Shown here: piece by piece, positions 32,646 to 42,764 of the stretch
How positions within the stretch are numbered: position 1 is the stretch's first letter
Layout of the letters: every line of letters begins with the position of its first letter
Assembly: GCF_042453785.1 (NCBI RefSeq)
Contig: NC_091673.1
Span: forward strand, 8,081,001 to 8,145,000
DNA: 64,000 nt
Origin: Malus domestica
Lineage: Eukaryota; Streptophyta; Magnoliopsida; Rosales; Rosaceae
Reading direction: 5' to 3'
Translations under genes and position numbers: made by a program
The notes under the pieces: generated by a model
What the model saw: only the letters and a program-made list of their open reading frames with translations
What the model was told of the DNA's origin: nothing
Databases searched by the model: none

Positions 32646-34749
32646 ATATGTTGAAGAGGGAAGAGGTCAGACAAATCAAGATCTTAGAAGGGCAAGAAGG
32701 GAGCTTCTACTGGTAGAGATTCAAGTGTGCTGTGGAACTTAATGCCAGCCTCTATAAAAATCTGCACTCGACGGAGCTTCAGAAATCGAAGAGGCGTTTG
32801 CTTTCTCAAAAGCTGGGCTGCTCAGAGACCACGAGGGCCGATCTCAGAAATCGAAGAAGCACCTGCTTTTTCAGCCTCGTCAGCACCTGTCACATGCACA
32901 CTCAGCTTTGCAGAAATTACGGGTAATCTGTCGAAGATTTCTGGTGAAGTAGAAAGCACGTGAATCTTATTGTTCAATCACCACTCTCCACATGCACCAT
33001 CAACTCCTCGGGTACCACATATAACTTTGTCAAAGATCTCTGACAAAGTTTAGGCACGAGAATTTCGAAGTTCCAGCTACCATACTATTACCCACAAGGG
33101 TAAAGGAACAACACCACTGCTTGACAACTGGAAAGTCCCTATGTGTGTCGACCTCCGTGTTTTGCGGCAAGACAGGTTGGCAAGAACGTCCAACCTTTAC
33201 TCACATTCGAGAAAAGACTCCCAACATAATTACTTTCTCAAAAACCGAAGTAGCACCGCTTTCCGAATCTCGAGAGTCAGATCCTCGACGGGATTGCTTG
33301 TTCGAAAACCGAAGAGGCACAACTCTCAGAACTTCGAGAGCCAGATTTCCTTAGATAAAGCTTGTCTGTAATCTTCACACGTAACATCAGCTTTCCAGAT
33401 ACCACATACCACTTTTTCAAAGTGCTCTGACAAAGTTAAAACACGTGAAGCTGGCAGCTCCCACTACATTGTTGTGACCAAGAAGGGTAAAGGAATAGCA
33501 TTACTACTTGTTATTGGGAAATCCCTATATACATCGACCTCCCTCCTCAACGGACAGGAAAACCTGCAAAAATGCTCAACCCTTTCTCGCATTCGAGAAT
33601 GCACCCTCAACATAACCTCTCGAAATACTCAGCTTTATTTCCCCCCGATAATACCTCAGCAAATAAGCCACACCAAGAACAAGAGTATCTCATATCATCA
33701 GGGTCGAAAGCAAGAGTATCCCATATCATGCTTTCTCCCTGTCTTTGTCTTTGTCCTTGTCCACACCTGCAGGACAAGGAGAAAGAGGGCAGTCAGTCGG
33801 AACCTGAAATCAAACCTCCAATCTGGAACTGACTGCATGGAACCTTTGCCTGGTTGCTTACTTAGCATTGCTCTCGAGTACTCATCCTCAACTGCTGTCA
33901 AGGTCACGAATTCCACCGGCAAATACCTCATGACAGTTGATCAGATATTGGCTCTTTACACTGAAGCTGCCAAACGTGGATGAGTCACTATGAAGGAATG
34001 TTCTGAAGGACCATTTAAATGCAAAGGTTGCACACCACTTCTGCCATGCAAAAGATTGAAGCAGAAGGTTCAACGGTGAGCTGAAACAGATCACTACAGC
34101 ACGACACCTTTCCATACCACATTCATTATTCCGTCAACAGCAAAAGTATCCCATATCATCAAGGTCGAACGTACTCTAGATTTGAGTCGGCCTTATACTC
34201 TGAAGGGAACAAGAAAACCCTCCAGCACAGTTCAAGAATAAGCCTGTGGAAAGTTACTTCTTCAAAAGCAAAAGTATCTCATATCATCTCTTCTCCATTT
34301 GCTTCTCCTTATCCTGGCAGCTGAATGAGAGACAAGGAGAAGGAGAACAATCAACCGGAAGCCGAAGTCGAACCTCCGATCCTGGGTTGCTTGCTTGGAA
34401 GTTTGACTGCTTACCTTGTCTGTCACCTCTTTCGGCAGATCTCCTAGCTCAGCGACTTGGGGGACTCCTACTATAGGGTTTGTATCGCACTTGACCAAGC
34501 CCGAAACTACAGGTAAGCTTCAAGTGAAATTGATACATTACCTTGTGCATCTTCATCGATTAAAGATACCACCCATGGATGGAGGAAAAGTACTTCCAGA
34601 GAAGATGCCACATCTACATATGAGACAGATAAAGCACGTGAAAATGATACCACACTCCAGTACTTAGAAGTTTCGTGATTACTCAATGGCTTGGATCTTG
34701 CAAGTCCCCAACCGAGGAGCTTCCCTCACTCGGGAACTTAGGGGAGCAC
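32646..34749 (+). other. 3' untranslated region of the mosaic, decayed repeats
   Basis: Repeated phrases such as cagaaatcgaagaggc, cacgtgaa and caaaagtatctcatatcatc occur without a convincing gene. Near 34456 gacttgggggactcc followed by tttgtatcgcacttgacca resembles a purine tract plus an LTR2 start, a possible remnant of an older LTR end. The true purine tract (cttaggggagcac) abuts LTR2 at 34750. Frames of 75-170 codons here lack family resemblance. Confidence 0.5.
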
Positions 34750-35265
34750 TGTTTGTACCATACTTGACCAATCCCGAAACTACTGAGCACCGGTCAATGT
34801 TATACCGTCAAGGACCTAGAAGAGCTTCCCTTCAACCAGGAGGCCAATCACAATACGACACGTGTCGACATCAGAAGCCAATCACAGCTCGACACGTGTC
34901 AACATCAGAAGCCAATCACAACACGACACGTGTCGATGTTAGAACAAAACTAGAAACTCTCCTCTATAAATAGGGATCATTCTCCCACAATAATCTCTAA
35001 TGTCATTTTGTACTAAACTATTCACTAGAACTCACAAAATGAGAGCTTGAACCTATGTATTTGTGTAAACCCTTCACAATTAATGAGAACTCCTCTACTC
35101 CGTGGACGTAGCCGATCTGGGTGAACCACGTACATCTTGTGTTTGCTTCTCTGTCCCTATTCATTTACGTACTTATCTTCACTAGTGATCGAAGCAACCA
35201 AGCGAAGGTCACAAACCTGACACTTTCTGTTGTACCAAAGTCCTCGCTGATTTTGTGCATCAACA
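34750..35265 (+). repeat. LTR2, plus orientation, 3' end of the mosaic
   Basis: Starts tgtttgtaccatacttgacc and ends ttttgtgcatcaaca (516 bp), followed by taata. Its U3 has a triple G-box repeat and a TATA box. It closely matches the minus copy at 21827-22319. Confidence 0.9.
34856..34973 (+). promoter_or_regulatory. LTR2 promoter: three G-box/CCAAT repeats and TATA
   Basis: cgacacgtgtcg occurs at 34856-34867 and 34924-34935, with a one-base variant at 34890-34901. They are 34 bp apart, each with gccaatcaca nearby, and tataaatag follows at 34965-34973. Palindromic CACGTG elements upstream of a TATA box suggest bZIP/bHLH-responsive LTR transcription. Confidence 0.65.
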
Positions 35266-35855
35266 TAATATATACAAGTTATATTATATAATATCAAAGG
35301 GCTTCCAAGTATAAAGAAGCACAAACACGAATCTATTTCAATATATACATGGACGCATGGTGTGCTGGTGCATGTATCTGCTTTGCCATTAGCATTGGTT
35401 AAGCCAAATTTTGAACTTATGAGCATATATGATTCATGATTGTTGTACAGGTTGAGTCTCATCGACTGTCATGATGAAGCAAATATGCTTAGTCTTTTCT
35501 GATGGTTTAAAAGAATGCTAACGATATGCATAAATGGTTATGCTTTGTTTTATGTATGAATCTCGATATATATAATTGTAGGAAGTGGCACATGCACGTC
35601 TTATTGTCAATTCCTGATTTTTAATTGATTTGATTTATATCAAGTTTGGGTTGGAATGGATTTGACTGCATATCATATGCAATTCGGTAGGTATTATAAG
35701 GCAACAAATACAAATGCATAACAAAGTGGATGCCAATTGCTTTGTGATTTATGTATAATAGCATATATGAATGAAATATGTATGCATATGGAGATAGCAT
35801 TTGTGCATTAATTGTTTTAAAAAATTCTCATGATATCCCCATGTTTGATTCACCA

Positions 35856-36192
35856 TGTTTATACCATATTTAGGGTCTCGTATTTAGACCTCGTATAAAT
35901 ACTCGGGGGACTTAAATGTAATTATGTAATAAACGAATGAGCAAATATGTAATAAGTGAGGAGTCCTTATTCTATAAAAGGACTCCTCACCCTCACAATT
36001 AGAGGAGGCCATTTCTGAGGCCCTCTCATCCCCTCTCCCATCTCCTTTCATTACAGAGATTCTCTCCCTCACCTCTAAGATAAATACATAATCAGTGTGG
36101 ACGTAGCCGAAACCTTGGGGTGAACCACGATACATCTTGTGTTATTTACATGTCATGTAGATTCACGGTCGGATTTACGTTGTTCCAAGACA
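35856..36192 (+). repeat. Left LTR of E3
   Basis: Begins tgtttataccatatttaggg and contains ttctataaaaggactcc as TATA. It ends ccaagacaca, lacking about 20 bases (ending ttttgtgcatcaaca) present in the right LTR. The primer site ttgcgccgtctgtggga follows. Confidence 0.88.
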
Positions 36193-36670
36193 CATTTGCG
36201 CCGTCTGTGGGAAATGACACAAAAAATTATGTCAGTTCTCTTTTATTTTTTCACCTCCACCGTGAATCTGCAAAATCACAAAAACCCAGAAACAGAAAAG
36301 ATCCAAATCTCAAATACTCCTCACAAGCCTACAGGGAAGATAAAGCTGAAGTCACATCCTACTTCATCTGATCATCTTCATCTGCTATCTTTGTTCCATC
36401 TTCCAGCACAGCTGCTTCCTTCCACCTCCAAATATGACTGAGACCGAGATCGAGATAGAGGCAAAGAGCTGGAACTGGAAGTCATTAAAGAGCAATATCT
36501 CCTCTCTTTACCATTTTTTATTTCAGTTTTGCATCTGTTTGAGTGTGTTTCAGATCTTCAAGGGTTTGCTTTTGCGAAACAATAATCAAAGAACATAAGT
36601 TATCCAATCGAATTCAACTTCGAGGTTCTATGTATTCAACTCCATCAATCGCCGCTTCTGGGTTCAAGCC

Positions 36671-37309
36671 ATGATGGACGATGCTCCAAAGAATGGTATT
36701 CTTCCGGTGCAGACGCTTCGAAACAACATAATGGCATCGACCGTTTTGGCCTTGACAGCGATCATGCTCTGCTTTCTCATTGCCCTCTTGATGACCATCA
36801 GCACTAGGAGAGCATTTTTCGTTTTCGGAAACCGAAGCGAGTTTGCGTATTCGATCAAGTTCTTCGCCATTTTAGTGTGTTTCTTGGTGGCATTCCTTTT
36901 CAACGTGCAGTCCATAAGGTACTACAGCCATGCCAGCATGCTCATCAACGCGTCGTTCAAGAAGATGATGTCGCCGCCTCACCACAAGCAGCAGTACCTC
37001 ACGCAAGAGTACGTTGCCACCACCGTGAACCGAGGCAGCTATTTCTGGTCCTTGGGACTCCGAGCATTCTACTTCTCGTTCCTTCTGTTTCTGTGGATTT
37101 TCGGGCCGATTTCGATGTTCTTGTCGTGCATTGTTTTGGTGATCCTGCTGTATTTTTTGGATTTCACCTTTCTCTCCATCGCTGCTGCCACCACCGAGTA
37201 TTTCACCTTTCTAGTGACTGTCAGATCTCACATCGCTGCTGCCACACTCTTTCTCCATCCTTTGAGTTGTTCTTTCTATCTGATTAGACACCCTCATGGA
37301 AAAGGTTAA
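36671..37309 (+). CDS. Captured DUF599 membrane-protein gene inside E3
   Basis: The 212-aa frame begins MMDDAPKNGILPVQTLRNN. In-frame similarity extends upstream to about 36620 (NRRFWVQA), before this ATG. It matches the plant DUF599 family: a transmembrane segment (VLALTAIMLCFLIALLMTIS), a second (FFAILVCFLVAFLFNVQSIR), then YVATTVNRGSYFWSLGLRAF and a third (FLLFLWIFGPISMFLSC). DUF599 proteins are predicted membrane proteins of unknown function. After LDFTFLSIAAATTEY the sequence departs from the family and contains an imperfect internal duplication (IAAAT twice), so the C-terminus is novel. The absence of introns and position between leader and purine tract point to capture from mRNA. The frame is intact; whether it is translated is unknown. 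N-terminal family residues are missing. Confidence 0.8.
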   Translation: MMDDAPKNGILPVQTLRNNIMASTVLALTAIMLCFLIALLMTISTRRAFFVFGNRSEFAYSIKFFAILVCFLVAFLFNVQSIRYYSHASMLINASFKKMMSPPHHKQQYLTQEYVATTVNRGSYFWSLGLRAFYFSFLLFLWIFGPISMFLSCIVLVILLYFLDFTFLSIAAATTEYFTFLVTVRSHIAAATLFLHPLSCSFYLIRHPHGKG

Positions 37310-37779
37310 TCTTTGTTGAGTTGGTTCTGCACTACCTCAATTATCTATTATTTTCTCGGAAAATGAGGGAAAGTGGAGGAAAATAAGTGAAAAAGATACC
37401 CAATTGTTTTCTTTTCTTCCCCATACATTGTTTAATCTGCTTTGCAGTCTTGGGTCTTTAGCTTTCCAGCTGAAAAATGAAGAAGCATGGATGACAATGT
37501 CCTCCAATCCGAAAGCGAAAGGAGAAAAGAAAAAGCAAAATCAGAGACAGAGAGAGATGCAGCAAAATCAAGAAAAAGCAAAAAGCAAAAGAGATGCACA
37601 TGGGGACACTGCAAAAGCAAGGAATAAACACCCCACCAGAATGATGTGATTTACTTTTCTTGTTTTTTAAGGATGTAATTTATTTTTCTTATCCAAAAAA
37701 AAAAAAAAAAACGGCAAGCCCAAAATAATGGGCTGGATCGTTATGTGGAGGGCGAATGCCCATATGCCCAAAAGAGCCA

Positions 37780-38350
37780 GGCCACTATTATCACCAACCA
37801 GGTGATCAAAAGTACGCCCAGTACTCCAAAATTATTCGGCAACTTGCCGCTATTACCACCAACCAGGTGATGAAATGTACAACCTGTACTCTCCTTCATG
37901 CCACCAACCAGGTGATCAAAAGTACACCCAATACTCCAAATTATACATGAGCGTTACTCATGTCATTCATACATAAACATTCATGAGCATCACTCATGAC
38001 AATCATACATAAACATTCATGACCATCATTCATGTCAACATTTATGAGCATCACTCATGTTAACATTCATGAGCATCACTCATGACAACATCCATGAGCA
38101 TCACTCATGTCAATCAACATAAACATTCATGAGCATCACTCATGTCAATCAGCTTCAAAAACTTCATTTACAGAGCTCTAGCTTCAAAAGCGTCATTTAC
38201 AGAGCTCTAGCTTCAAAGTTTCACTTGCAAAGCTTCACCTACAAAGCTTCAGTGCAGGGTATACAAATACCGCCTCCGAACAACCGCCACTTCGGCCCAT
38301 ACATGGATTCAATTTGAAGTCTCCAGCCAACAGACTCTATTGACTGAAGA
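37780..38350 (+). repeat. 3' repeats of E3
   Basis: caccaaccaggtgat units (37790-37925) are followed by cattcatgagcatcactcat repeats (37945-38145) and agctctagcttcaaaa copies. They correspond in kind and order to repeats behind gag-pol at 29290-30900. Confidence 0.75.
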
Positions 38351-38361
38351 CTTTGGGGACT

Positions 38362-38600
38362 ACATTATGTACCATATATTGGGCCTCATGAAAAATACTT
38401 GGGGGACTTACCCATTATTTATGTATTGAGGAGCGAGCCCTTATTCTATAAAAGGGACTCCCTCACCACCATTAGAGAGCATCGCCACCTACTGAGCAAC
38501 CGCCTCGCCATGAGCATCAACTCTAGCCCATCATTTATGTATTGAGGAGCAAACCCTTATTCTATAAAAGGGACTCCCTCACCTTCAAACGCCACAAGCC
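38362..38600 (+). repeat. Internal LTR-like remnant with a duplicated TATA segment
   Basis: gtaccatatattgggcctca resembles the start of LTR1. cccttattctataaaaggga plus ctccctcacc occurs twice (38429 and 38547), each preceded by atttatgtattgaggagc. This looks like an older LTR U3 trapped inside E3 and partly duplicated. Confidence 0.65.
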
Positions 38601-38800
38601 GAGCCAACCAAGGCAACATAAGCTACGAGCTGAGCAGCCTCGCAGCGTGTGCTACTTCTAGTTGAGCATCATTTCAGATTAAGCACCGCCTCATATCGAG
38701 CATCAGTTCAAGACAACATCTAGTTACTTCGACTCACACATGGACTGAATTTCAAATCTCCACCCAAAAGACTCTCTTGACTGAAGACTTGGGGGACTAC

Positions 38801-39157
38801 TGTTTATACCATATTTAGGGCCTCGTATTTAGACCTCGTATAAATACTCGGGGGACTTAAATGTAATTATGTAATAAAGGAAGGGGCAAATATGTAATAA
38901 GTGAGGAAACCTCATTCTATAAAAGGACCCATCACCCTCACAATTAGAGGAGGCCATTTATGAGGCCCTCTCATCCCCTCTCACATCTCCTCTCATTACA
39001 GAGGTTCTCTCCCTCACCTCTCAGATAAATACATAATCAGTGTGGACGTAGCCCAAACCTTGGGGTGAACCACGATACATCTTGTGTTATTTACATTTCA
39101 TGTGTATTCACGGTCGGATTTACGTTGTTCCAAGACCTCCGGTTTTGTGCATCAACA
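38801..39157 (+). repeat. Right LTR of E3
   Basis: A 357-bp LTR preceded by the purine tract gaagacttgggggactac and ending ggttttgtgcatcaaca, then cacca. Differences from the left LTR are few apart from the ~20-bp loss there. Confidence 0.9.
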
Positions 39158-39162
39158 CACCA

Positions 39163-40433
39163 TACAATTTTGGCATTTGATAATTACAAATCAATAAGAG
39201 TTTTGTGTTGCTTAATTTTTTTTTTTGTAATAAAGCAAACATAATTATGGTAGCATCCATAGATTTTTTGAATGTCAATTACTGTGAATACATCAATTGG
39301 TTTTTGGGTTTATGGTAACATTAGTTTGGGATGGAATTTGAGGCTTACGGTATTATTACAGTTTTAAGTATGTGACAGATTCCTTATCGATTCGTGCATA
39401 GACGTTGTAATTACGGGCATGCGATTGTATCTATATCAAATAGAATTTGCATAAGTTTTTTCTGCATATTGATGCATACATACAAGAAAATATATGAACA
39501 GATGAACGAACATATATGTGTAAATATGTTTTGGCTAGAATCGTTATTGTGCATATATGGTGGATCTATATACGTTGGTGTAATTTTGGGTTTTATTTTG
39601 TAGTGCTCTTATTTTTCATTAGTTGACCCAAATTAGATTTCGTGGTGATGTATATTAATCGTAGCCTTAAAAATTTACTTGTATGATTATATAGGTCAAG
39701 CTATAAATTTTGAGAATTAGCTTGTATCATCCATATACAAGGATGAGAAACAAATTAGCTTATATGAGTTGTTGTCAATATTTTTGTACAACACAAATTG
39801 ACATTGCTGAATGCATATTGATTTAATTTATGAATTCATAAGCATATTGATTTAATTTATGAATTCATAAGAAAGCCTATGCTTATTGTATTGTGAAAAT
39901 CATGAAGTTTAAGATGCATGCTTATTGTATAGGTGTATTTGTGATTTCATTTATGATGCATGCTTCCACTATTATGTTTTGATTGAAATCGCAAGTAGGG
40001 AGGAAGATGAATTTTGAGTTCTCTAGAAGAAATAGTGGTCTTGATTATCTTGTTTTAATCAAGACATATTGTTGTGATATATATCCAGACATTATCAAGA
40101 TTTGGTTGATCTTGCTTGATGGATATTGAACTAGTTAGGATCAAATTGAATGAAAAAATATTGTGCTTGCTATTCTGATTTTGATCATTATTGAAACTGG
40201 TGATTTTGGGTTTATGTGAGATAAGTTTTTTCTGCATGGATCAAGACTATCTTTTGATACATAAACTGTTTGCATAATGGTTTAGGTGTATATGACTAAA
40301 CTGAGATTATGCTGGTGAGGAATCAGGAACTAATTGGTTCATATCTCCAGTTTCTTTATTGGATGTGCAGTACTTTTTGCTTATGCTTAAGTGGGAGAAT
40401 AATATGTTCAAATGTAAGTATAAGGCTAAGAGC
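39163..40433 (+). other. Internal non-coding sequence of E0
   Basis: AT-rich sequence with scattered repeats (catattgatttaatttatga twice near 39820-39860). No coding frame is credible. It continues E0 sequence interrupted by E3 on the left and Cassandra on the right; further E0 pieces are 18184-18439, 35271-35850 and 41494-42024. Confidence 0.5.
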
Positions 40434-40438
40434 ATTTA

Positions 40439-40713
40439 TGTGACATCCCACATCGCCCAGGGGAGTGATCCTTAAATGTATATTCCCATCCCTACCTAGC
40501 ACGAGGCCTTTTGGGAGCTCACTGGCTTCGAGTTCCGTCGGAACTCCGAAGTTAAACGAGAAAGGGGCTAGAGCACTCCTAGGATGGGTGACCCACTGGG
40601 AAGTTGCTCGTGAGTTCCCAAAAACAAAACCGTGAGGGAATGGTAAGCCCAAAGCGGACAATATCGTGCTACGGTGGTGGTTGTCACATCCCGGCCCGGA
40701 GCGGAATGTGACA
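40439..40713 (+). repeat. Cassandra LTR 1 with 5S rRNA-like segment
   Basis: Begins tgtgacatcccacatcgccc and ends aatgtgaca. The 5S-like part is about 40541-40618 (gaactccgaagttaaacgag; aggatgggtgacccactggg; aagttgctcgtg), which includes the RNA polymerase III internal promoter of 5S genes. It is not a real 5S gene: the 5' half is missing or diverged. Confidence 0.92.
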
Positions 40714-40782
40714 ATTGGTATCAGAGCCTAACCCTGGCCGCGTGTGTGCCGACGAGGACGTCGGGCCCCTAAGGGGGTGGAT

Positions 40783-41133
40783 TGTAACATCCCACATCGC
40801 CCAGGGGAGCGATCCTTAAATGTATATTCTCATCCCTACCTAGCACGAGGCCTTTTGGGAGCTTACTGGCTTCGGGTTCCGTTGAACTCCGAAGTTAAGC
40901 GAGAAGGGGGCTAGAGCATTCCCAGGATGGGTGACCCACTGGGAAGTTGCTCGTGAGTTCCAAAAAACAAAACCGTGAGGGAATGGTAAGCCCAAAGCGA
41001 ACAATATCGTGCTACGGTGGTGGAACGGGCCGGGGAAGTGATCCGCCCCGGGCCGGGATGTGAAAATTGAAATATCGTGCTACGGTGGTGGAGCGGGCCC
41101 GGGAAGTGATCCACCCCGGGCCGGGATGTGACA
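40783..41133 (+). repeat. Cassandra LTR 2 (middle), with internal duplication
   Basis: Begins tgtaacatcccacatcgccc. The 5S-like part is about 40884-40960. The last ~66 bp (aatatcgtgctacggtggtg to gggatgtga) occur twice in tandem, making this LTR 351 bp instead of about 280. Confidence 0.9.
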
Positions 41134-41203
41134 ATTGGTATCAGAGCCTAACCCTGGCTGCGAGTGTGCCGACGAAGACATCGGGCCCCTAAGGGGGGTG
41201 GAT

Positions 41204-41488
41204 TGTGACATCCCACATCGCCCAGGGGAGTGATCCTTAAATGTATATTCCCATCCCTACCTAGCACGAGGCCTTTTGGGAGCCCACTGGCTTCGAGTTC
41301 CGTCGGAACTTCGAAGTTAAGCGAGAAGGGGGCTAGAGCATTCCCAGGATGGGTGACCCACTGGGAAGTTGCTCGTGAGTTCCTAGAAACAAAACCGTGA
41401 GGGCATGGTCGGGCCCAAAGCGAACAATATCGTGCTATGGTGGTGGAGCGGGCCTGGGAAGTGATCCACCCCGGGCCGGGATGTGACA
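41204..41488 (+). repeat. Cassandra LTR 3
   Basis: Begins tgtgacatcccacatcgccc and ends ccgggatgtgaca, followed by the attta duplication. The 5S-like part is about 41306-41383. Confidence 0.92.
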
Positions 41489-42024
41489 ATTTAGGCCAGC
41501 CATTATAATTCATTGGGATGCTTAAACTAGTTTATGGTTTTATTGAAGCAATTGGTTGCATTGTTTGTGTTACTTAATTTGTTTAAGTAATGAGAAGGAT
41601 CCTATTATGTTGGTTAGCATTTAAAAGGAAACGAATTTGGTTTCCATATGAATTTTGATTAGTCTTTCATTGTATTGGAATGACTTTTAGTTAATATAGT
41701 TGCTATTAACTTGTTTGTGTTAAGTATGGCCTAGATGAGTGGGAGTAAATTGGTTTGGTTTGGCTATATTGGTTCACATAATTACAAAGTGCAAATTAAG
41801 TATGTTGTGACTTTTGGGTTAATTCTGCGATATAACAGAAAAAATTCTTGTTGTGACTTTTGGGTTAATTATGCGATGTAACAGAAAAAATTCTTAACCA
41901 TACTTTAAAATGCATAGGTAAGTTGTATGTGAGGTTAAGCTTTTGTTATCCAAAAGATTTGGTGATCACTTCTATGAATATGAAAGGCTGTGTGATTAAT
42001 ATGTTTCATACTCAAGTAGGAGAA

Positions 42025-42511
42025 CGTTAGAATGATTATAAAACTGAATATTATGGTCGGTCACAGTGTTTCAATTGACATAGAAAAGTCTTGCTAGAAA
42101 GCTTAAAACTATCCTAATTCTTGTAGGATTTAATTCAGATTATCCTAGTCCTTGTGGGATTGGAAGTCTATTTTGTTGATGTACTCATAATATGTTTGGA
42201 TTCATAGTTGGTATCCTATGGTGATTCTAATAGGAGAATTATTAGGATTGATCTATTATAAATAGTGGTTACTGCTCTCACAAAACGTACACTCAATATT
42301 GAACCAAGACCTATTGTTAGTTTGAGTACTTTTGGTTTTGCAAGAGAGGAGAATGTGCACTGTTTAGAAGTTTGCTTTGGCTTCTTCTTCTGCTGCATTT
42401 ACGAGTTAGTCTGTCACTGTGTTTATCGAATTGTGATTTTAGTACTTGTATAAATTTATGATTCATGAGCTTAATCTTTTAACTTATATTTTTGATAAAT
42501 TTAGTCTTACA
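42025..42511 (+). repeat. Right LTR of E0
   Basis: From about ttagaatgattataaaactg to gataaatttagtcttaca. It lacks the MITE and the internal duplication found in the left copy, so it gives the ancestral length near 487 bp. The first base is uncertain because a canonical TG is not visible. Confidence 0.8.
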
Positions 42512-42764
42512 ATATAACCATATATTGTCTGTTTTATTAACACATTTTTTGTATGGCAATTCACTCAGCAGAGAGCAAATGATGGCAATGCTGCGAAGGC
42601 ATTCAATTTTAGAGCTAATTAAGGAACAATCAATGCCACTAGTGTTCGTAGTTTTTACAAGTGCTTTGGAGTTTTGGGTTTGACCATTCAATGGTGGAAA
42701 CTGTAGAAACTTGTAGACAATCGGAAGCAAATCGATTTGTCGTGAGACTATGGCGGCCATACCA

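Larger units (their letters stand above)
18445..35265. mobile_element. 16.8-kb mosaic of two related gypsy LTR families with swapped LTRs
   Basis: Order is LTR1(-) 18445-18889, non-coding and captured-gene sequence, LTR2(-) 21827-22319, LTR1(+) 22322-22765, gag-pol and 3' region, LTR2(+) 34750-35265. Each half has one LTR of each family. The two LTR1 copies are nearly identical by eye, as are the two LTR2 copies. taata lies immediately outside both outer ends (18440-18444 and 35266-35270). Both outer ends are the U5 end (gatgcacaaaa / ttttgtgcatc), so they form an inverted repeat. An inversion between two adjacent opposite elements, or integration of a rearranged DNA, would explain this. Confidence 0.8.
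35856..39157 (+). mobile_element. Non-autonomous gypsy-related element E3 carrying a DUF599 gene
   Basis: Two LTRs (35856-36192 and 38801-39157) bound it, with a perfect cacca duplication at 35851-35855 and 39158-39162. The leader ttgcgccgtctgtgggaa and the 3' repeats are shared with the Tat-lineage mosaic, but gag and pol are absent. The interior carries a host-derived membrane-protein gene. Movement would need enzymes of an autonomous relative such as the one at 23230-28866. Confidence 0.92.
40439..41488 (+). mobile_element. Cassandra TRIM retrotransposon, tandem form with three LTRs
   Basis: Three LTRs (40439-40713, 40783-41133, 41204-41488) alternate with two short interiors of about 70 bp. 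Each interior begins at tggtatcagagcc (primer site for tRNA-iMet) and ends at a purine tract (ctaagggggtgg). The duplication attta flanks the whole array (40434-40438, 41489-41493). The LTRs contain 5S rRNA-like sequence, the hallmark of Cassandra. It encodes nothing. Confidence 0.95.
17495..42511 (+). mobile_element. Old non-coding LTR element E0, expanded by nested insertions
   Basis: Related LTRs lie at about 17495-18183 and 42025-42511, the left one followed by tggtatcggagcc at 18186, a tRNA-iMet type primer site. The right one is preceded by a purine tract (caagtaggagaacg). After subtracting the 16.8-kb mosaic, E3 and Cassandra, only about 2.6 kb of internal sequence remains, AT-rich and without coding frames, so E0 was a large non-autonomous (LARD-like) element. 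Its outer duplication could not be read with certainty because the left boundary is blurred by a MITE. Confidence 0.75.

Noticed and set aside
33474..33983. 169-codon plus-strand frame
   Set aside because: No family resemblance, mixed composition and position in the untranslated retrotransposon region; treated as chance.
40541..40618. 5S rRNA gene
   Set aside because: Only the internal promoter half is similar and it lies inside LTRs with primer site and purine tract, so it is Cassandra.
40356..41513. Related ~70-120-codon minus-strand frames
   Set aside because: They are antisense readings of the Cassandra LTRs with 5S-like sequence, repeated because the LTR is repeated.
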